A stretch of DNA of 64,000 bases from Streptomyces sp. BHT-5-2 (GCF_019774615.1 NZ_CP081496.1:1736001-1800000); one strand, 5' to 3'. Shown: positions 17,162 through 27,772, numbered from the stretch's first letter. Program-made: numbers and translations. Notes: a model not told the origin generated them from the letters alone.

Positions 17162-18028
17162 GTGCCGGACATCGTCAACACCGAGCAGGCACAGGCATGG
17201 AACGGTCCCGAAGGAGTCCACTGGGCCCGCAACCAGGACCGCTGGAACGCCGTGAACGAGGGCTTCAACGAGCCGCTCCTCGATGCCGCCGGCATCGCCG
17301 GGGAGCACCAGTCTCTCGACCTCGGCTGCGGCTCCGGGCAGACCACGCGCCTGGCCGCGCTGCGGGCACCCCAAGGACACGCGCTGGGCCTCGACTTGTC
17401 CGGCCCGATGCTGGCCGAGGCCCGGGCCTGTGCGGAGCGGGAGGGCATCGCCAACGTCTCCTTCACGCAAGGCGACGCGCAGGCGCACCCTTTCGAGGCG
17501 GGCGCGTTCGACGCGGCGATCAGCCGCTACGGGGTGATGTTCTTCGCCGACCCGGTAGCGGCATTCGGCAACGTCCGCCGGGCGCTGCGACCTGGCGGGC
17601 GCCTGGCCTTCGTCTGTCCGGCCGATGCCGCGCTCAACGACTGGGTGAGGGCGGTGGCAGCACTGCGTGACTTCCTGCCGGTCGGCGACTTCGGGCGGCC
17701 GGGGCTGCCTGGCATGTTCTCCCTGGCCGCCCCCGACCGCATCCGCGACGTCCTCACCGCGGCCGGATTCACCGGCATCACCCTCAACCAGGCAGAGGCG
17801 TACGGGGCATGGGGGTGTGGAGCCGAGGACGCGGCGGAGTTCCTGCTGGGAACGGGCCCCGGTCGCCACCTGATGGAACGGGCCGACGCGACTGCGCGGG
17901 CCCGCGCCCGCCGCACCCTCACGGACCACCTGCGCGACCACGAGGCGGCGGACGGCACGGTCCGGCTGCGCAGCACGTCGTGGCTGGTCACGGCGGACCA
18001 CCCGACCGCCCCGTCGGACAGGCTCTAA
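17162..18028 (+). CDS. Class I SAM-dependent methyltransferase
   Basis: 288 residues. Motif I DLGCGSGQTT binds SAM, followed by the acidic LGLDLSGPM and the GDAQAHPF region. It has a UbiE/Methyltransf_11 fold and probably methylates a small molecule; the substrate is unknown. The GTG at 17162 is chosen for AGGAGG five bases upstream; an upstream in-frame start would lie within the operator region. Likely controlled by the divergent TetR. Confidence 0.88.
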   Translation: MPDIVNTEQAQAWNGPEGVHWARNQDRWNAVNEGFNEPLLDAAGIAGEHQSLDLGCGSGQTTRLAALRAPQGHALGLDLSGPMLAEARACAEREGIANVSFTQGDAQAHPFEAGAFDAAISRYGVMFFADPVAAFGNVRRALRPGGRLAFVCPADAALNDWVRAVAALRDFLPVGDFGRPGLPGMFSLAAPDRIRDVLTAAGFTGITLNQAEAYGAWGCGAEDAAEFLLGTGPGRHLMERADATARARARRTLTDHLRDHEAADGTVRLRSTSWLVTADHPTAPSDRL

Positions 18029-18032
18029 CCCT

Positions 18033-18066
18033 GTCCGGGGGCGGCCCCGAAGTGCCGCCCCCGGAC
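18033..18066. terminator. Bidirectional terminator hairpin
   Basis: Perfect 13-bp stem GTCCGGGGGCGGC / GCCGCCCCCGGAC with an 8-base loop, between the convergent methyltransferase and lipoprotein genes. Confidence 0.75.
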
Positions 18067-18072
18067 GGTGCG

Positions 18073-19002
18073 TCAGCTGACGCGCAGGGTCAGTGCCGCG
18101 GTGTGCAGCTTTCCACCGGTCTGGAACTGGAGGAACATCCGCCAGTTGCCCGCCTTGGGCAGCATGGCGTGGAACGACAGGTCCGGCCCGCCGTGGTCAC
18201 CGTTGACCTTGGTCTCCGGGTGCAGGTGGGCGAACGCCTGGTCGCCCTCGTGGAAGGCGGTCAGGTGGGCATAGGTGTCCAGGTAGGGCTGGAGGTCGGT
18301 GACGGGCTTGCCGTCCTTGCTGACGCTGACCGTCATGGGATGTGCCATTCCGGCCATCAGCTCGCCCTTGACCGTGACCGTGTAGCCGTCCACCTCGGTG
18401 CTCGAAGTCGCCGCGGGGAGTGGGGTGTTCTTGGCGTCACCGGGGACGGTGAGGGTGCGGCTGAGGACGAGGGCCTTGCCCTTGCCCGTGCCGCCGTCGG
18501 GGGTGAAGGAGGCGAACACCCGCCAGGAACCGGGCTCCAGCGCCGAGAGGCCGGCGGTCCAGGTGCCGTCGCCGGCCATGGTGGGGTGCAGGTGCTGGAA
18601 GCCGGTGAGGTCCGAGCGGATCGCGTAGAAGTGCATCCGCTTCGTCTGGTCCTCGGCGAAACCGGTCACCGGCTTGCCGTCCGGACCCTTGATCGTGAAC
18701 GTGTAGTCGCCGGCCTTGCCCGCGGGCAGTTCGCCGACGGTCGAGGTCAGCTGGTAGCCGTCCTTGCCGGCGGCCAGGCCGTCACCGGTGGCCATGGAGC
18801 CGTGATCCATCCCCGGCATCGAGCCCATCGAGGGGGACGAGGCGGATGCCGAGGGTGCCGAGCTGTGGTCCATGCCCGGCACGGACGAGCCGGACGAGCC
18901 CTTCGACGAGCCGCACGCGGCCAGTGCCAGCGCGAGAACGGCCGCCGTACCGGCCGCCGCGAGACCACGGCGGCGCAGGGGAAAACGAGAAGTGATCGAC
19001 AT
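18073..19002 (-). CDS. Met/His-rich secreted lipoprotein
   Basis: 309 residues. The signal peptide ends in lipobox LALAACG, followed by a Ser-rich stretch with PGMDH repeats. The remainder is two beta-rich domains with HLHP motifs (FQHLHPTMAG and FAHLHPETKV). It probably binds metal, perhaps copper, outside the membrane; that role is inferred from motifs and neighbours. The start MSITSRF at 19002 gives a proper signal peptide. Likely co-transcribed with the DUF6153-like gene upstream. Confidence 0.75.
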   Translation of the reverse strand: MSITSRFPLRRRGLAAAGTAAVLALALAACGSSKGSSGSSVPGMDHSSAPSASASSPSMGSMPGMDHGSMATGDGLAAGKDGYQLTSTVGELPAGKAGDYTFTIKGPDGKPVTGFAEDQTKRMHFYAIRSDLTGFQHLHPTMAGDGTWTAGLSALEPGSWRVFASFTPDGGTGKGKALVLSRTLTVPGDAKNTPLPAATSSTEVDGYTVTVKGELMAGMAHPMTVSVSKDGKPVTDLQPYLDTYAHLTAFHEGDQAFAHLHPETKVNGDHGGPDLSFHAMLPKAGNWRMFLQFQTGGKLHTAALTLRVS

Positions 19003-19098
19003 CGGAGAAAACCTTCGGGTGAGCGCGCCGCCATCGGCGCGCGCGTGATCAGGACGCGTGGCCCGATGCCCGTACACCTGGGCTCGGGCGCGGCCCTG

Positions 19099-19563
19099 TC
19101 ACGTCCGCGCGACGCCCAGCTTCAACAGCACAGCGCGCCCGCCGCCTGGCGGGCCGCGCCGCCCCGCTTCCCCGGCGATCACGCGCCGCCCGGTCAGCGC
19201 CCATCCGCACAGGCTCACGACGGCCGCGAAGGCCAGGAGCGAGGGGCTCGGCAACGTGAGCCGGTCGCGGACCGGAGTCGCCACACACTGGGCGCCGTGC
19301 TCGCCGAAGACGACCTGAGAACCGGTATGCGCCGAGCCCGTCCCGGCCATCGGAGCCGTCGCGGCGGCGGAAGCACCCCCGCCGTGCGCAGCGGCGTGCC
19401 CACCACTCACGGACATGGACACGGGCATGGACATCGGCACCGCGCCATGGCAACCGTTGGCGGCGGTCGCCGGGGCGCCGTGCATGAGGAACAGCCCGAA
19501 CAGCACCGTGCAGACCGCCATCAGCCGGGCCAGAGCCCGCCCGCGCGACCGCACGCCGTCCAT
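19099..19563 (-). CDS. DUF6153-like membrane protein
   Basis: 154 residues: an N-terminal helix (LMAVCTVLFGLFLMHGAPA), a His/Met-rich outer part (PMSMPVSMSVSGGHAAAHGG) and a C-terminal helix (LLAFAAVVSLCGWAL). This pattern is common beside DUF305 and copper genes in Streptomyces. It lies 96 bp upstream of the lipoprotein, on the same strand. Function unknown. Confidence 0.7.
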   Translation of the reverse strand: MDGVRSRGRALARLMAVCTVLFGLFLMHGAPATAANGCHGAVPMSMPVSMSVSGGHAAAHGGGASAAATAPMAGTGSAHTGSQVVFGEHGAQCVATPVRDRLTLPSPSLLAFAAVVSLCGWALTGRRVIAGEAGRRGPPGGGRAVLLKLGVART

Positions 19564-19776
19564 CGCCGCCCCCTCTCCTGCCGGCCGACCCCGATCGAAG
19601 CCGACGGGTCAGATCACCGGTCCGACCATACCCGCGGGGCCACGACTGCTTTGGGCCGGCGCCCGCGACGACGGTCACGTGCTCAATGTGAGAGGAAGAG
19701 CGCGAATTCCGGTCGGGTGGGGCCCGGCGGGAGGGGGTTCCGGGCCAACTGAGACCAAAACTGAGACCAGGCAACG

Positions 19777-19813
19777 ACGAAGGTCCCGACCGGAATCCGG
19801 TCGGGACCTTCGT
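19777..19813 (-). terminator. Terminator of the tRNA-Ser transcript
   Basis: Perfect 17-bp stem ACGAAGGTCCCGACCGG / CCGGTCGGGACCTTCGT with loop AAT, 20 bp downstream of the tRNA 3' end on the minus strand. Confidence 0.85.
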
Positions 19814-19832
19814 CTGCCCTGCTGGGCGGGTG

Positions 19833-19917
19833 CGGAGGATACGAGATTCGAACTCGTGAGGGGTTGCCCCCAACACGCTTTCCAAGCGTGCGCCCTAGGC
19901 CACTAGGCGAATCCTCC
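19833..19917 (-). tRNA. tRNA-Ser (anticodon GGA)
   Basis: About 85 nt. The acceptor stem GGAGGAT pairs with ATCCTCC, the discriminator is G, the T arm contains GTTCGAATC, the anticodon loop is CTTGGAAAG with GGA, and there is a long variable arm, as in serine tRNAs. No CCA is encoded. The metal island lies on its 3' side. Confidence 0.95.
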
Positions 19918-20004
19918 GCCGCAAACAATACAAGACGTTGGGGAGTGCTCGCGAACATGATCCGGGGGAGGGGGTCGGGTCGAGGGGGTGGAGGGGGTGC
20001 GGGT

Positions 20005-20035
20005 CGTTTTCAGGGGGTGGGATCCGCTAATGTGG
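20005..20035 (+). promoter_or_regulatory. Candidate promoter of the SRP RNA gene
   Basis: TTTTCA near 20007 and TAATGT near 20028 with a 15-base spacer, placing a start near the RNA's 5' end. It is an imperfect match only. Confidence 0.35.
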
Positions 20036-20041
20036 GGCGCA

Positions 20042-20127
20042 GCCCCTCACGTGGCGCTATCTGACTGAACTCCCCCAGGGCCGGAAGGCAGCAAGGGTAG
20101 GTCGGCTCTGGCGGGTGCGTGGGGGGC
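20042..20127 (+). ncRNA. ffs: Small signal recognition particle RNA (scr/ffs)
   Basis: It contains the conserved apical SRP sequence GGCCGGAAGGCAGCAAGGGT. The ends pair over ten bases: GCCCCTCACG (20042-20051) with CGTGGGGGGC (20118-20127). The size near 86 nt fits the 4.5S-type RNA of Streptomyces, whose gene lies just upstream of dnaX. Exact ends are estimated from the pairing. Confidence 0.9.
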
Positions 20128-20191
20128 GCTTGCGTTTGCGGGCGGAGCCGGGACGGGCCGGTTGTCAGTGCGGCCCGATATCGTCGTATGC

Positions 20192-22666
20192 GTGTCGTCC
20201 CTTGCGCTGTACCGCCGCTATCGCCCCGAGACCTTCGCCGAGGTCATCGGGCAAGAGCACGTGACCGACCCGCTGCAGCAGGCGTTGCGGAACAACCGGG
20301 TCAACCATGCGTATCTGTTCAGCGGTCCGCGCGGCTGTGGCAAGACGACGAGCGCGCGGATCCTGGCGCGCTGTCTGAACTGTGAGGAAGGTCCCACTCC
20401 CACCCCGTGCGGGACGTGCCAGTCCTGCGTCGACCTCGCGCGGGGCGGCCGGGGCTCGATCGATGTGATCGAGATCGACGCGGCGTCGCACGGTGGTGTC
20501 GACGACGCGCGTGAGCTGCGGGAGAAGGCGTTCTTCGGGCCGGCCAGCAGCCGGTACAAGATCTACATCATCGACGAGGCGCACATGGTGACCTCGGCGG
20601 GCTTCAACGCCCTGCTGAAGGTCGTCGAGGAGCCGCCGGAGCATCTGAAGTTCATCTTCGCGACGACCGAGCCGGAAAAGGTCATCGGGACGATCCGGTC
20701 GCGGACGCATCACTACCCGTTCCGGCTGGTGCCGCCGGGGACGCTGCGGGAGTACCTGGCGGAGGTCTGCGGCCGGGAGGACATCCCGGTCGAGGACGGC
20801 GTGCTGCCGCTGGTGGTGCGGGCAGGGGCCGGCTCGGTGCGTGACTCGATGTCGGTGATGGACCAGCTGCTCGCCGGGGCCGGGGCGGACGGTGTGACAT
20901 ATGCCATGGCGACGTCGCTGCTGGGGTACACCGACGGTTCGCTGCTGGACGCCGTCGTCGAGGCGTTCGCGGCGGGTGACGGGGCGGCGGCCTTCGAGGT
21001 CGTCGACCGCGTCATCGAGGGCGGGAACGACCCGCGGCGGTTCGTGGCCGACCTGCTGGAGCGGCTGCGCGACCTGGTGATCCTGGCGGCGGTGCCGGAC
21101 GCCGGGGAGAAGGGGCTGATCGACGCCCCGGCCGACGTCGTGGAGCGGATGACGGCGCAGGCGTCGGTGTTCGGCGCGGCCGAGCTGAGCCGCGCCGCCG
21201 ACCTGGTCAACGCCGGACTGACGGAGATGCGCGGGGCGACCTCCCCGCGGCTCCAGCTGGAGCTGATCTGCGCCCGGGTGCTGTTGCCGGCGGCGTACGA
21301 CGACGAGCGGTCGGTGCAGGCGCGGCTGGACCGCCTGGAGCGCGGAGCCGGGGCGGGCGCGGCGGCGATGGCGCTGGGCGGCGGGCCGGGGCCCGTCGGT
21401 GGCGTCGGTCCTGCGGGGGCCGTGCTGGAGTCCGGCGGTCCCTCGGTGGCGTATGCGCCGGGGGCCGAGGCGCATCCGCCGATGCCGGCCGCCGGGCCGT
21501 CCGGGCCGGCCGCGGCGCGGGCCGCGGTGCGCGGGGCGTCGGGCGCAGCCCCGGCTCCCGGCCCGGGTGCGGGGGACGGGACGGGCGCCGGTGGCCCCGC
21601 GGGGTCCGCTGCGGCCCAGGCCGCTCCTGCTCCCGTTGCGCCCGCCGCGCCCTCGGGTCCTGGTGAGGCGGCCGTGCCGCCGGCCGGGCCCGCGGACGCG
21701 GCGCAGGGCGGGGCGGGGCGGCCGGGCGCGTGGCCCGGTGGCACCCGTGGTCCCGGTGCGGCCGGTGCCGGTCAGGGGGCCGCCGCGCGGCAGCCCGGGA
21801 GCTGGCCGTCGGCCGTGGCGCCGGGCCAGGGCGGACAGGCAGGTCAGACCGGTCAGAGTGATCAGAGTGGAGCGGGCGGGCAGGGCGTACCCGGTGGCCA
21901 GGCCGGTCCGGGCGGGCGGTCCGAGGCCGGGGCGGCGGGCGGAGCGCCCGCTTCCGGGGCCGGGGGGCCGGCGGCGCCCGCGCAGCCTGCGGCCGGCGGG
22001 GCGGCGCAGGGCGCGGCCCAGGTGCGGCAGCTCTGGCCGCAGATCCTGGACGCGGTCAAGGGCCGGCGGCGCTTCACCTGGATCCTGCTGAGCCAGAACG
22101 CCCAGGTCTCCGGCTTCGACGGCACCACCCTCCAGATCGGCTTCCCGAACGCCGGGGCCCGCGACAGCTTCGCCAACGGCGGCAGCGAGGACGTCCTCAA
22201 GGAGGTCCTCGCCGAGAACTTCCAGCTCCAGTGGCGGGTCGAGGCGATCGTCGATCCGTCCGGTGGCTCCGGTCCACCGGCCGGTGGTGCCCGCGGCGGC
22301 GGGGGTGGCTTCGGCGGCGGGGCGAGCGGCGGATACGGCGGTGGCTCCGGTGCCCCGCAGCAGCCGGCGTCGCAGGCCCCGGCCCGGCAGGGCGCCCCGG
22401 CGGCCCCGGAGCAGGGGCCGGGCGGGGGCGGCGGCCAGGGCGCCCGGATGGCGCGCGAGGCGGTGGCGTCGTCGCCGTCCACCGGCGGCGGTCAGGGCGG
22501 ACCCGCGGCCGAGCCCTCGTACCCCGCGCCGGAGTCCTCGATGTCGATCGAGTACGACATGCCGGCCGAGGACGACCCGGATCTCGTCGACTCCGCGCTC
22601 AGCGGGCACGAGCTGATCGTGCGCGAGCTGGGGGCGACGGTCCTGGAAGAGATCGACAACGAGTAG
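20192..22666 (+). CDS. dnaX: DNA polymerase III subunit gamma/tau
   Basis: 824 residues from GTG 20192 ([20 protein letters not shown]); an earlier TTG at 20162 is less likely. Walker A is GPRGCGKT (45-52), zinc Cys residues lie in CLNC and CGTCQSC (about 61-79), Walker B is IIDEAH, and AAA domains II-III extend to about 370. A long Ala/Gly/Pro linker follows, then a C-terminal domain ([20 protein letters not shown]) of tau type and a Gly-rich tail. It is the clamp-loader ATPase that also organises the replisome. Confidence 0.97.
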   Translation: MSSLALYRRYRPETFAEVIGQEHVTDPLQQALRNNRVNHAYLFSGPRGCGKTTSARILARCLNCEEGPTPTPCGTCQSCVDLARGGRGSIDVIEIDAASHGGVDDARELREKAFFGPASSRYKIYIIDEAHMVTSAGFNALLKVVEEPPEHLKFIFATTEPEKVIGTIRSRTHHYPFRLVPPGTLREYLAEVCGREDIPVEDGVLPLVVRAGAGSVRDSMSVMDQLLAGAGADGVTYAMATSLLGYTDGSLLDAVVEAFAAGDGAAAFEVVDRVIEGGNDPRRFVADLLERLRDLVILAAVPDAGEKGLIDAPADVVERMTAQASVFGAAELSRAADLVNAGLTEMRGATSPRLQLELICARVLLPAAYDDERSVQARLDRLERGAGAGAAAMALGGGPGPVGGVGPAGAVLESGGPSVAYAPGAEAHPPMPAAGPSGPAAARAAVRGASGAAPAPGPGAGDGTGAGGPAGSAAAQAAPAPVAPAAPSGPGEAAVPPAGPADAAQGGAGRPGAWPGGTRGPGAAGAGQGAAARQPGSWPSAVAPGQGGQAGQTGQSDQSGAGGQGVPGGQAGPGGRSEAGAAGGAPASGAGGPAAPAQPAAGGAAQGAAQVRQLWPQILDAVKGRRRFTWILLSQNAQVSGFDGTTLQIGFPNAGARDSFANGGSEDVLKEVLAENFQLQWRVEAIVDPSGGSGPPAGGARGGGGGFGGGASGGYGGGSGAPQQPASQAPARQGAPAAPEQGPGGGGGQGARMAREAVASSPSTGGGQGGPAAEPSYPAPESSMSIEYDMPAEDDPDLVDSALSGHELIVRELGATVLEEIDNE

Positions 22667-22905
22667 CCGGCGGTGACGGCGGACGCGCCCCGCGAGCGGC
22701 AAGGCCCGTCCCGGACCGCCCGGTGGCGGGGCGTCACCGGGCGGATGCGCTGTGCACGGTGGGCGGGTCGGACGGCGGCGCCGGCCCCTCCGGGGGGCGT
22801 ACGGGGCACATCAGTGCTCCTCCCCGCGGTGTGGGGCGCCGGGCGCGGGAAACACGTAGGCTCGGGCTACCGCACAAATCGTTGTCGTACGGCAGGAGTC
22901 ATGTC

Positions 22906-23259
22906 GTGATCCCCGGTGGTCAGCCCAATATGCAGCAGCTGCTCCAGCAGGCCCAGAAGATGCAGCAGGATCTCGCGGCCGCCCAGCAGGAGCTGGCGGA
23001 GACGCCCGTGGAGGGTTCCGCGGGGGGTGGCCTGGTCAAGGCGACCGTGACGGGCTCCGGCGAGCTCCAGGGGCTGGTGATCGACCCGAAGGCGGTCGAC
23101 ACCGACTCCGCCGAGGAGACCGCCGAGACCCTCGCCGACCTCGTCCTCGCGGCGGTCCGCGATGCCAACGCCACCGCGCAGAAGCTCCAGCAGCAGAAGC
23201 TCGGCCCGCTCGCCCAGGCGCTGGGCGGCGGTGGCGGCATCCCCGGTCTCCCCTTCTGA
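22906..23259 (+). CDS. YbaB/EbfC family nucleoid-associated protein
   Basis: 117 residues: [20 protein letters not shown] forms the N-terminal helix, the core [20 protein letters not shown] is typical, and a Gln-rich helix and Gly tail follow. A homodimer binds DNA without strict specificity. GTG 22906 has AGGAG nine bases upstream. It is between dnaX and recR, the usual order. Confidence 0.93.
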   Translation: MIPGGQPNMQQLLQQAQKMQQDLAAAQQELAETPVEGSAGGGLVKATVTGSGELQGLVIDPKAVDTDSAEETAETLADLVLAAVRDANATAQKLQQQKLGPLAQALGGGGGIPGLPF

Positions 23260-23334
23260 GGAACCTTTGGCCTCCCTTTCTGAGGAGTAGCCAACTAGCG
23301 TACGCAGCACGGCAGAAGAGAGAGAAGACGTTCC

Positions 23335-23934
23335 GTGTATGAAGGCGTGGTCCAGGACCTGATCGACGAGTTGGGCAGGCTGCCCGGCGTCGGTCCCAAG
23401 AGCGCGCAGCGGATCGCCTTCCACATTCTTCAGGCCGAGCCGACCGATGTCCGCCGGCTCGCGAACGCGCTGATGGAGGTCAAGGCGAAGGTCCGGTTCT
23501 GCAGCGTGTGCGGCAATGTCGCGCAGGAGGAGCAGTGCCGGGTCTGCCTCGACCCGCGGCGCGATCCGGCGGTCATCTGCGTCGTGGAGGAACCCAAGGA
23601 CGTCGTGGCGATCGAGCGGACGAGGGAGTTCCGCGGCCGCTACCACGTCCTCGGCGGAGCGATCAGTCCGATCGAGGGCGTCGGCCCCGACGACCTGCGG
23701 ATACGGGAACTCCTGGCCCGGCTCGCGGACGGCACGGTCACCGAGCTGATCCTGGCCACCGACCCGAATCTGGAGGGCGAGGCCACGGCCACGTACCTTG
23801 CCCGGATGATCAAGCCGATGGGCCTCAAAGTGACGCGACTGGCCAGTGGACTGCCGGTCGGAGGCGATCTGGAGTATGCCGACGAGGTCACGCTCGGGCG
23901 GGCCTTCGAAGGGAGGAGACTTCTCGATGTCTGA
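23335..23934 (+). CDS. recR: Recombination mediator RecR
   Basis: 199 residues: an HhH region ([18 protein letters not shown]), a four-Cys zinc finger (C56, C59, C68, C71), a Toprim domain ([14 protein letters not shown] through [12 protein letters not shown]) and a C-terminal Walker-B-like end. It works with RecO and RecF to load RecA at gaps. GTG start. The end overlaps the next gene by 8 bp. Confidence 0.97.
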   Translation: MYEGVVQDLIDELGRLPGVGPKSAQRIAFHILQAEPTDVRRLANALMEVKAKVRFCSVCGNVAQEEQCRVCLDPRRDPAVICVVEEPKDVVAIERTREFRGRYHVLGGAISPIEGVGPDDLRIRELLARLADGTVTELILATDPNLEGEATATYLARMIKPMGLKVTRLASGLPVGGDLEYADEVTLGRAFEGRRLLDV

Positions 23935-24589
23935 CGCGACGCTCCACGACACGACACAGAACCCCGACGACTTCGCCGTTTCGATCTCGGACTCGATCGA
24001 GAGCTTCATCGTCGCGGTGACCGAGGTCGCCAAGGGCGACGAGCCGGACAGTGCGGTGCCCTTCCTGCTGCTGGAGATCTCCCAGCTGCTGCTCACGGGG
24101 GGCCGGCTGGGCGCGCACGAGGACATCGTTCCCGACGAGCGGTACGAGACGGACACCGGTCCGGAGCCGGACGTGGACGAGCTGCGCGAGCGGTTCGCGC
24201 GGCTGCTCGACCCGGTGGACGTCTACTCCGAGGTCTTCGATCCGTACGTGCCGCGCAGCGAGCCGGTGGCGTCCCGGATCTCCGACGACCTCGCGGACAT
24301 CATCACCGACCTGCGGCACGGACTGGCGCACTACCGGGCGGGCCGGGTCACCGAGGCCCTGTGGTGGTGGCAGTTCTCCTACCTCTCCAACTGGGGCCCG
24401 ACCGCCTCGGCGACCCTGCGGGCGCTCCAGTCGCTGGTCGCCCACGTACGCCTCGACCAGCCGCTGGACGCGCTGGACGGCCTGGACACCGACAGCGACG
24501 CCAACGGCGACGAGGAGCGGCTCGCCGAGGAGGCCGGCAAGGTCATGGCGGCGGAGATCGCCGGGCCGCTGGGGCTGCACGGGGTGTGA
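23927..24589 (+). CDS. DUF5063 domain protein
   Basis: 220 residues, acidic and helical, with [20 protein letters not shown] near the start and [19 protein letters not shown] in the second half. It starts inside the end of recR with GGGAGGAG upstream, so translation is probably coupled. It is conserved at this place in Streptomyces but has no known function. Confidence 0.85.
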   Translation: MSDATLHDTTQNPDDFAVSISDSIESFIVAVTEVAKGDEPDSAVPFLLLEISQLLLTGGRLGAHEDIVPDERYETDTGPEPDVDELRERFARLLDPVDVYSEVFDPYVPRSEPVASRISDDLADIITDLRHGLAHYRAGRVTEALWWWQFSYLSNWGPTASATLRALQSLVAHVRLDQPLDALDGLDTDSDANGDEERLAEEAGKVMAAEIAGPLGLHGV

Positions 24590-24940
24590 CCCCTCGTCGG
24601 CACCGCGTACCCGAAACGGAATGCCGGTGTGACCTGGGTTACGTTTCCGTGTGTCCGGGGTCGGAGCGGGAAGGTGCACGCCGAGCCGGTGCGACGGAGC
24701 ACCGCGCTGGACCGGCGAGGGACACGGAGTTCACGGGCCGCGTTCGGCGCGCTCATCGGGTGCCTTCCGCAAGGTCGATCCACGGTGGGCGCGTTGATCG
24801 GGACGCGCGTCCGGTGTCTCACGATGTGGTGGTAGCGGGGCGGATTCCGCCCGCTCGTTAGACTGAGCCGACCGCAGTACCCCCGTGTCAGGGGGTCCGG
24901 GAGGGACCCCCTCCCGCAGAGACAGTTGCGAGGAGCGCAC
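24590..24940. other. Leader region of the aspartate kinase operon
   Basis: No gene is seen. TAGACT at 24859-24864 is a possible -10. A hairpin GGGGGTCC / GGACCCCC (24891-24898, 24904-24911) lies just before the ribosome site and could affect lysC expression. No known riboswitch pattern was recognised. Confidence 0.45.
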
Positions 24941-26212
24941 GTGGGCCTTGTCGTGCAGAAGTACGGCGGCTCATCCGTTGCGGATGCCGAGGGCATCAAG
25001 CGCGTCGCCAAGCGAATCGTCGAGGCCAAGAAGAACGGCAACCAGGTTGTCGTGGTGGTCTCGGCGATGGGTGACACGACGGACGAGCTGATCGATCTCG
25101 CGCAGGAAGTGTCCCCGATCCCGTCGGGGCGCGAGTTCGACATGCTGCTGACCGCCGGAGAGCGGATCTCCATGGCCCTGCTGGCGATGGCGATCAAAAA
25201 CCTCGGCCATGAGGCGCAGTCCTTCACCGGCAGCCAGGCCGGCGTGATCACCGACTCCGTGCACAACAAGGCGCGGATCATCGATGTCACGCCGGGTCGT
25301 ATCCAGGCGTCCATCGACGAGGGCAACATCGCCATCGTTGCCGGCTTCCAGGGTGTGTCCCAGGACAAGAAGGACATCACGACGCTGGGGCGCGGTGGTT
25401 CGGACACCACCGCGGTGGCGCTCGCCGCCGCCCTGAACGCCGATGTCTGCGAGATCTACACCGACGTGGACGGCGTCTTCACCGCCGACCCGCGGGTCGT
25501 GAAGAAGGCCCGGAAGATCGACTGGATCTCCTTCGAGGACATGCTGGAGCTGGCCAGTTCCGGCTCCAAGGTGCTGCTGCACCGGTGCGTCGAGTACGCA
25601 CGCCGTTACAACATCCCGATCCACGTCCGGTCGTCCTTCTCGGGGCTGCAGGGCACGTGGGTCAGCAACGAACCGCAAGGGGACAGGCCGATGGAGCAGG
25701 CAATCATCTCGGGCGTCGCGCACGACACCTCCGAGGCGAAGGTCACGGTCGTCGGGGTCCCGGACAAGCCGGGCGAGGCCGCGCGGATCTTCCGTGCGAT
25801 CGCCGACTCCGAGGTCAACATCGACATGGTCGTGCAGAACGTGTCGGCGGCCTCCACCGGGCTGACGGACATCTCCTTCACGCTGCCGAAGGCCGAGGGC
25901 CGCAAGGCCGTCGCGGCGCTGGAGAAGACCCGCGCCGCGGTCGGCTTCGACTCGCTGCGCTACGACGACCAGATCGCCAAGATCTCGCTGGTCGGCGCCG
26001 GCATGAAGACCAACCCCGGCGTGACCGCGGCGTTCTTCGAGGCGCTGTCGAACGCGGGCGTGAACATCGAGCTGATCTCGACCTCCGAGATCCGCATCTC
26101 GGTCGTCACCCGTGCCGACGACGTCAACGAGGCCGTCCGGGCGGTGCACAGCGCCTTCGGCCTCGACAGCGAGGGTGACGAGGCGATCGTCTACGGCGGC
26201 ACAGGGCGATGA
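24941..26212 (+). CDS. lysC: Aspartate kinase, alpha subunit
   Basis: 423 residues. The kinase domain starts [19 protein letters not shown] and includes the [16 protein letters not shown] and [12 protein letters not shown] motifs. Two ACT domains follow from about 265 ([19 protein letters not shown] and [19 protein letters not shown]). It catalyses the first step to lysine, threonine, methionine and diaminopimelate, with feedback control expected at the ACT domains. GTG 24941 has GAGGAG six bases before it. asd follows with ATGA overlap. Confidence 0.97.
   Translation: MGLVVQKYGGSSVADAEGIKRVAKRIVEAKKNGNQVVVVVSAMGDTTDELIDLAQEVSPIPSGREFDMLLTAGERISMALLAMAIKNLGHEAQSFTGSQAGVITDSVHNKARIIDVTPGRIQASIDEGNIAIVAGFQGVSQDKKDITTLGRGGSDTTAVALAAALNADVCEIYTDVDGVFTADPRVVKKARKIDWISFEDMLELASSGSKVLLHRCVEYARRYNIPIHVRSSFSGLQGTWVSNEPQGDRPMEQAIISGVAHDTSEAKVTVVGVPDKPGEAARIFRAIADSEVNIDMVVQNVSAASTGLTDISFTLPKAEGRKAVAALEKTRAAVGFDSLRYDDQIAKISLVGAGMKTNPGVTAAFFEALSNAGVNIELISTSEIRISVVTRADDVNEAVRAVHSAFGLDSEGDEAIVYGGTGR
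25691..26212 (+). CDS. Aspartate kinase beta subunit (internal in-frame start)
   Basis: An internal ATG ([20 protein letters not shown]) with AGGGGACAGG upstream would give 173 residues made only of the two ACT domains. The position matches the beta subunit of Corynebacterium glutamicum LysC, which is translated from the same gene at MEEAVLTGVA. Expression here is inferred by analogy. Confidence 0.6.
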   Translation: MEQAIISGVAHDTSEAKVTVVGVPDKPGEAARIFRAIADSEVNIDMVVQNVSAASTGLTDISFTLPKAEGRKAVAALEKTRAAVGFDSLRYDDQIAKISLVGAGMKTNPGVTAAFFEALSNAGVNIELISTSEIRISVVTRADDVNEAVRAVHSAFGLDSEGDEAIVYGGTGR

Positions 26213-27333
26213 TCCCGGCCGAGGCGGGCCGCCCGTCCCTCGCCGACACGGCCGGGACGGGGGCCCGCCCGGCCGCCAAGCCCCACCTCGCGGTCGTCGG
26301 CGCCACCGGTGCCGTCGGCCGCGTCCTGCTCGGGATCCTCTCCGAACGGGCGGACGTCTGGGGCGAGATCCGGCTGATCGCCGCGCCCCGCTCCGCCGGC
26401 CGCAAGCTGACGGTGCGCGGTGCGGAGGTCGAGGTCCTCGCGGCGAGCGAGGAGGTCTTCGACGGCATCGACGTCGCGATGTTCGCGGTGCCGGACGAGG
26501 TCGCCGCGCGATGGGTGCCGGTCGCGGTCTCCAAGGGCGCGGTGGCGGTGGACAATTCGGGCGCGTTCCGGGCGGACCCGGACGTGCCGCTGGTGGTGCC
26601 CGAGGTCAACGCGTGCGCGGCGCGGATCCGGCCGCGCGGCATCGTCGCCAACCCGGCCTGCACCACACTCTCGATGATCGTCGCCCTGGGCGCGCTGCAC
26701 GCCGAGTACGGGCTGAGCGAACTGGTCGTCTCCTCGTACCAGGCGGCGTCGGAGGCCGGGCAGGCCGGCACCGACACGCTGCGGGCGCAGCTCTCGGCGG
26801 TGTCCGGTACGGAGCTGGGCACCGCGCCGGGCGACGTCCGGCGGGCGGTCGGCGACACCCTCGGGCCGTTCCCGGCGCCGCTCGCCCTCAACGTCGTGCC
26901 GTGGGCCGGCGCGCCGGCGGCGGACGGCTGGTCCTCGGCGGAGCTGACGATCCGGGAGGAGTCCCGGAAGGTCCTGGGGCTGCCGGAGCTGCCGGTCACC
27001 GCGACCTGCGTGCGGGTGCCGGTGCTCACCGCGCACTCGATGGCCGTGCACGCGCGCTTCGAGAACGAGGTGACGGTCGCCGGGGTGCACGAGCTCCTGG
27101 CGGCCGCGCCCGGGGTCGTGCTGTTCGACGACCCGGCGGAGGACGCCTATCCGACCCCGTCGGACGTGGCCGGCACGGATCCGACGTGGGTGGGGCGGGT
27201 CCGGCGGTCGCTGGACGACCCCCGGGCGCTGGAGCTCTTCGTGTGCGGCGACAACCTGCGCAAGGGGGCCGCGCTGAATCTGGCCCAGATCGGGGAGTTG
27301 GTGGCGGGGGAGCTGCGGGGCGCGGAGGAGTAG
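26209..27333 (+). CDS. asd: Aspartate-semialdehyde dehydrogenase
   Basis: 374 residues with about 24 extra N-terminal residues. The NADP-binding motif is VGATGAVG (30-37), the catalytic Cys is C151 in NPACTTLSM, and [13 protein letters not shown] holds the active-site His. It reduces aspartyl phosphate to the semialdehyde. The usual Asn before the active-site Cys is Ala here (NPAC, not NPNC), a common variant of uncertain weight. The ATG overlaps the lysC stop. Confidence 0.95.
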   Translation: MIPAEAGRPSLADTAGTGARPAAKPHLAVVGATGAVGRVLLGILSERADVWGEIRLIAAPRSAGRKLTVRGAEVEVLAASEEVFDGIDVAMFAVPDEVAARWVPVAVSKGAVAVDNSGAFRADPDVPLVVPEVNACAARIRPRGIVANPACTTLSMIVALGALHAEYGLSELVVSSYQAASEAGQAGTDTLRAQLSAVSGTELGTAPGDVRRAVGDTLGPFPAPLALNVVPWAGAPAADGWSSAELTIREESRKVLGLPELPVTATCVRVPVLTAHSMAVHARFENEVTVAGVHELLAAAPGVVLFDDPAEDAYPTPSDVAGTDPTWVGRVRRSLDDPRALELFVCGDNLRKGAALNLAQIGELVAGELRGAEE

Positions 27334-27772
27334 CGGGAAGGGGGAGCGGCGGGCCGGCGGAGTGCGGTGCGGTCGGCTGGTTTCCCCGAGGGGGTGCGGA
27401 AGTTGGGGGGAGTGGCTGCGGAGGGGTGCCCCCCTGCGCGATGATTTGTGAGACGTGTGAAGATTTCGTGTATGGAGTGCTGGTCCGAACCGCTTGATCT
27501 GGGCTGATGTTCTGTTCGATCATTCGCTTCCCGCGGTGCTGCAACCGGCGGGCGGCATCCGGCGTCTTTCCGGGTCACCCCCTGGGGCGGCCCGCGGCAC
27601 GCGCGGACCGCTTCCGGGGCCCTGGGGTGGCGGAACGATTGCGTCAGGGCAGTCGTATCAGGGCAATTGGGGCATTTGGGGAAGAGCTGGTACGCATGAG
27701 GGCATTTGACGCATCGCCACAAGCGGTGCCTTGCGCGTACAACCCTTTTGGGGGGAAGCGTGTCCAACAGGC
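27334..27772. other. Long upstream region of the sigma factor gene
   Basis: No gene is convincing. Bases 27655-27715 carry short related units (GGGCAATTGGGGCATTTGG, GAGGGCATTTGACG). A strong GGGGGAAG site precedes GTG 27760, which opens a 54-residue frame overlapping the sigma gene in another frame. Confidence 0.45.

Noticed and set aside
19683..19958. Minus-strand ORF through the tRNA-Ser region
   Set aside because: It translates the tRNA gene and its terminator; not a gene.
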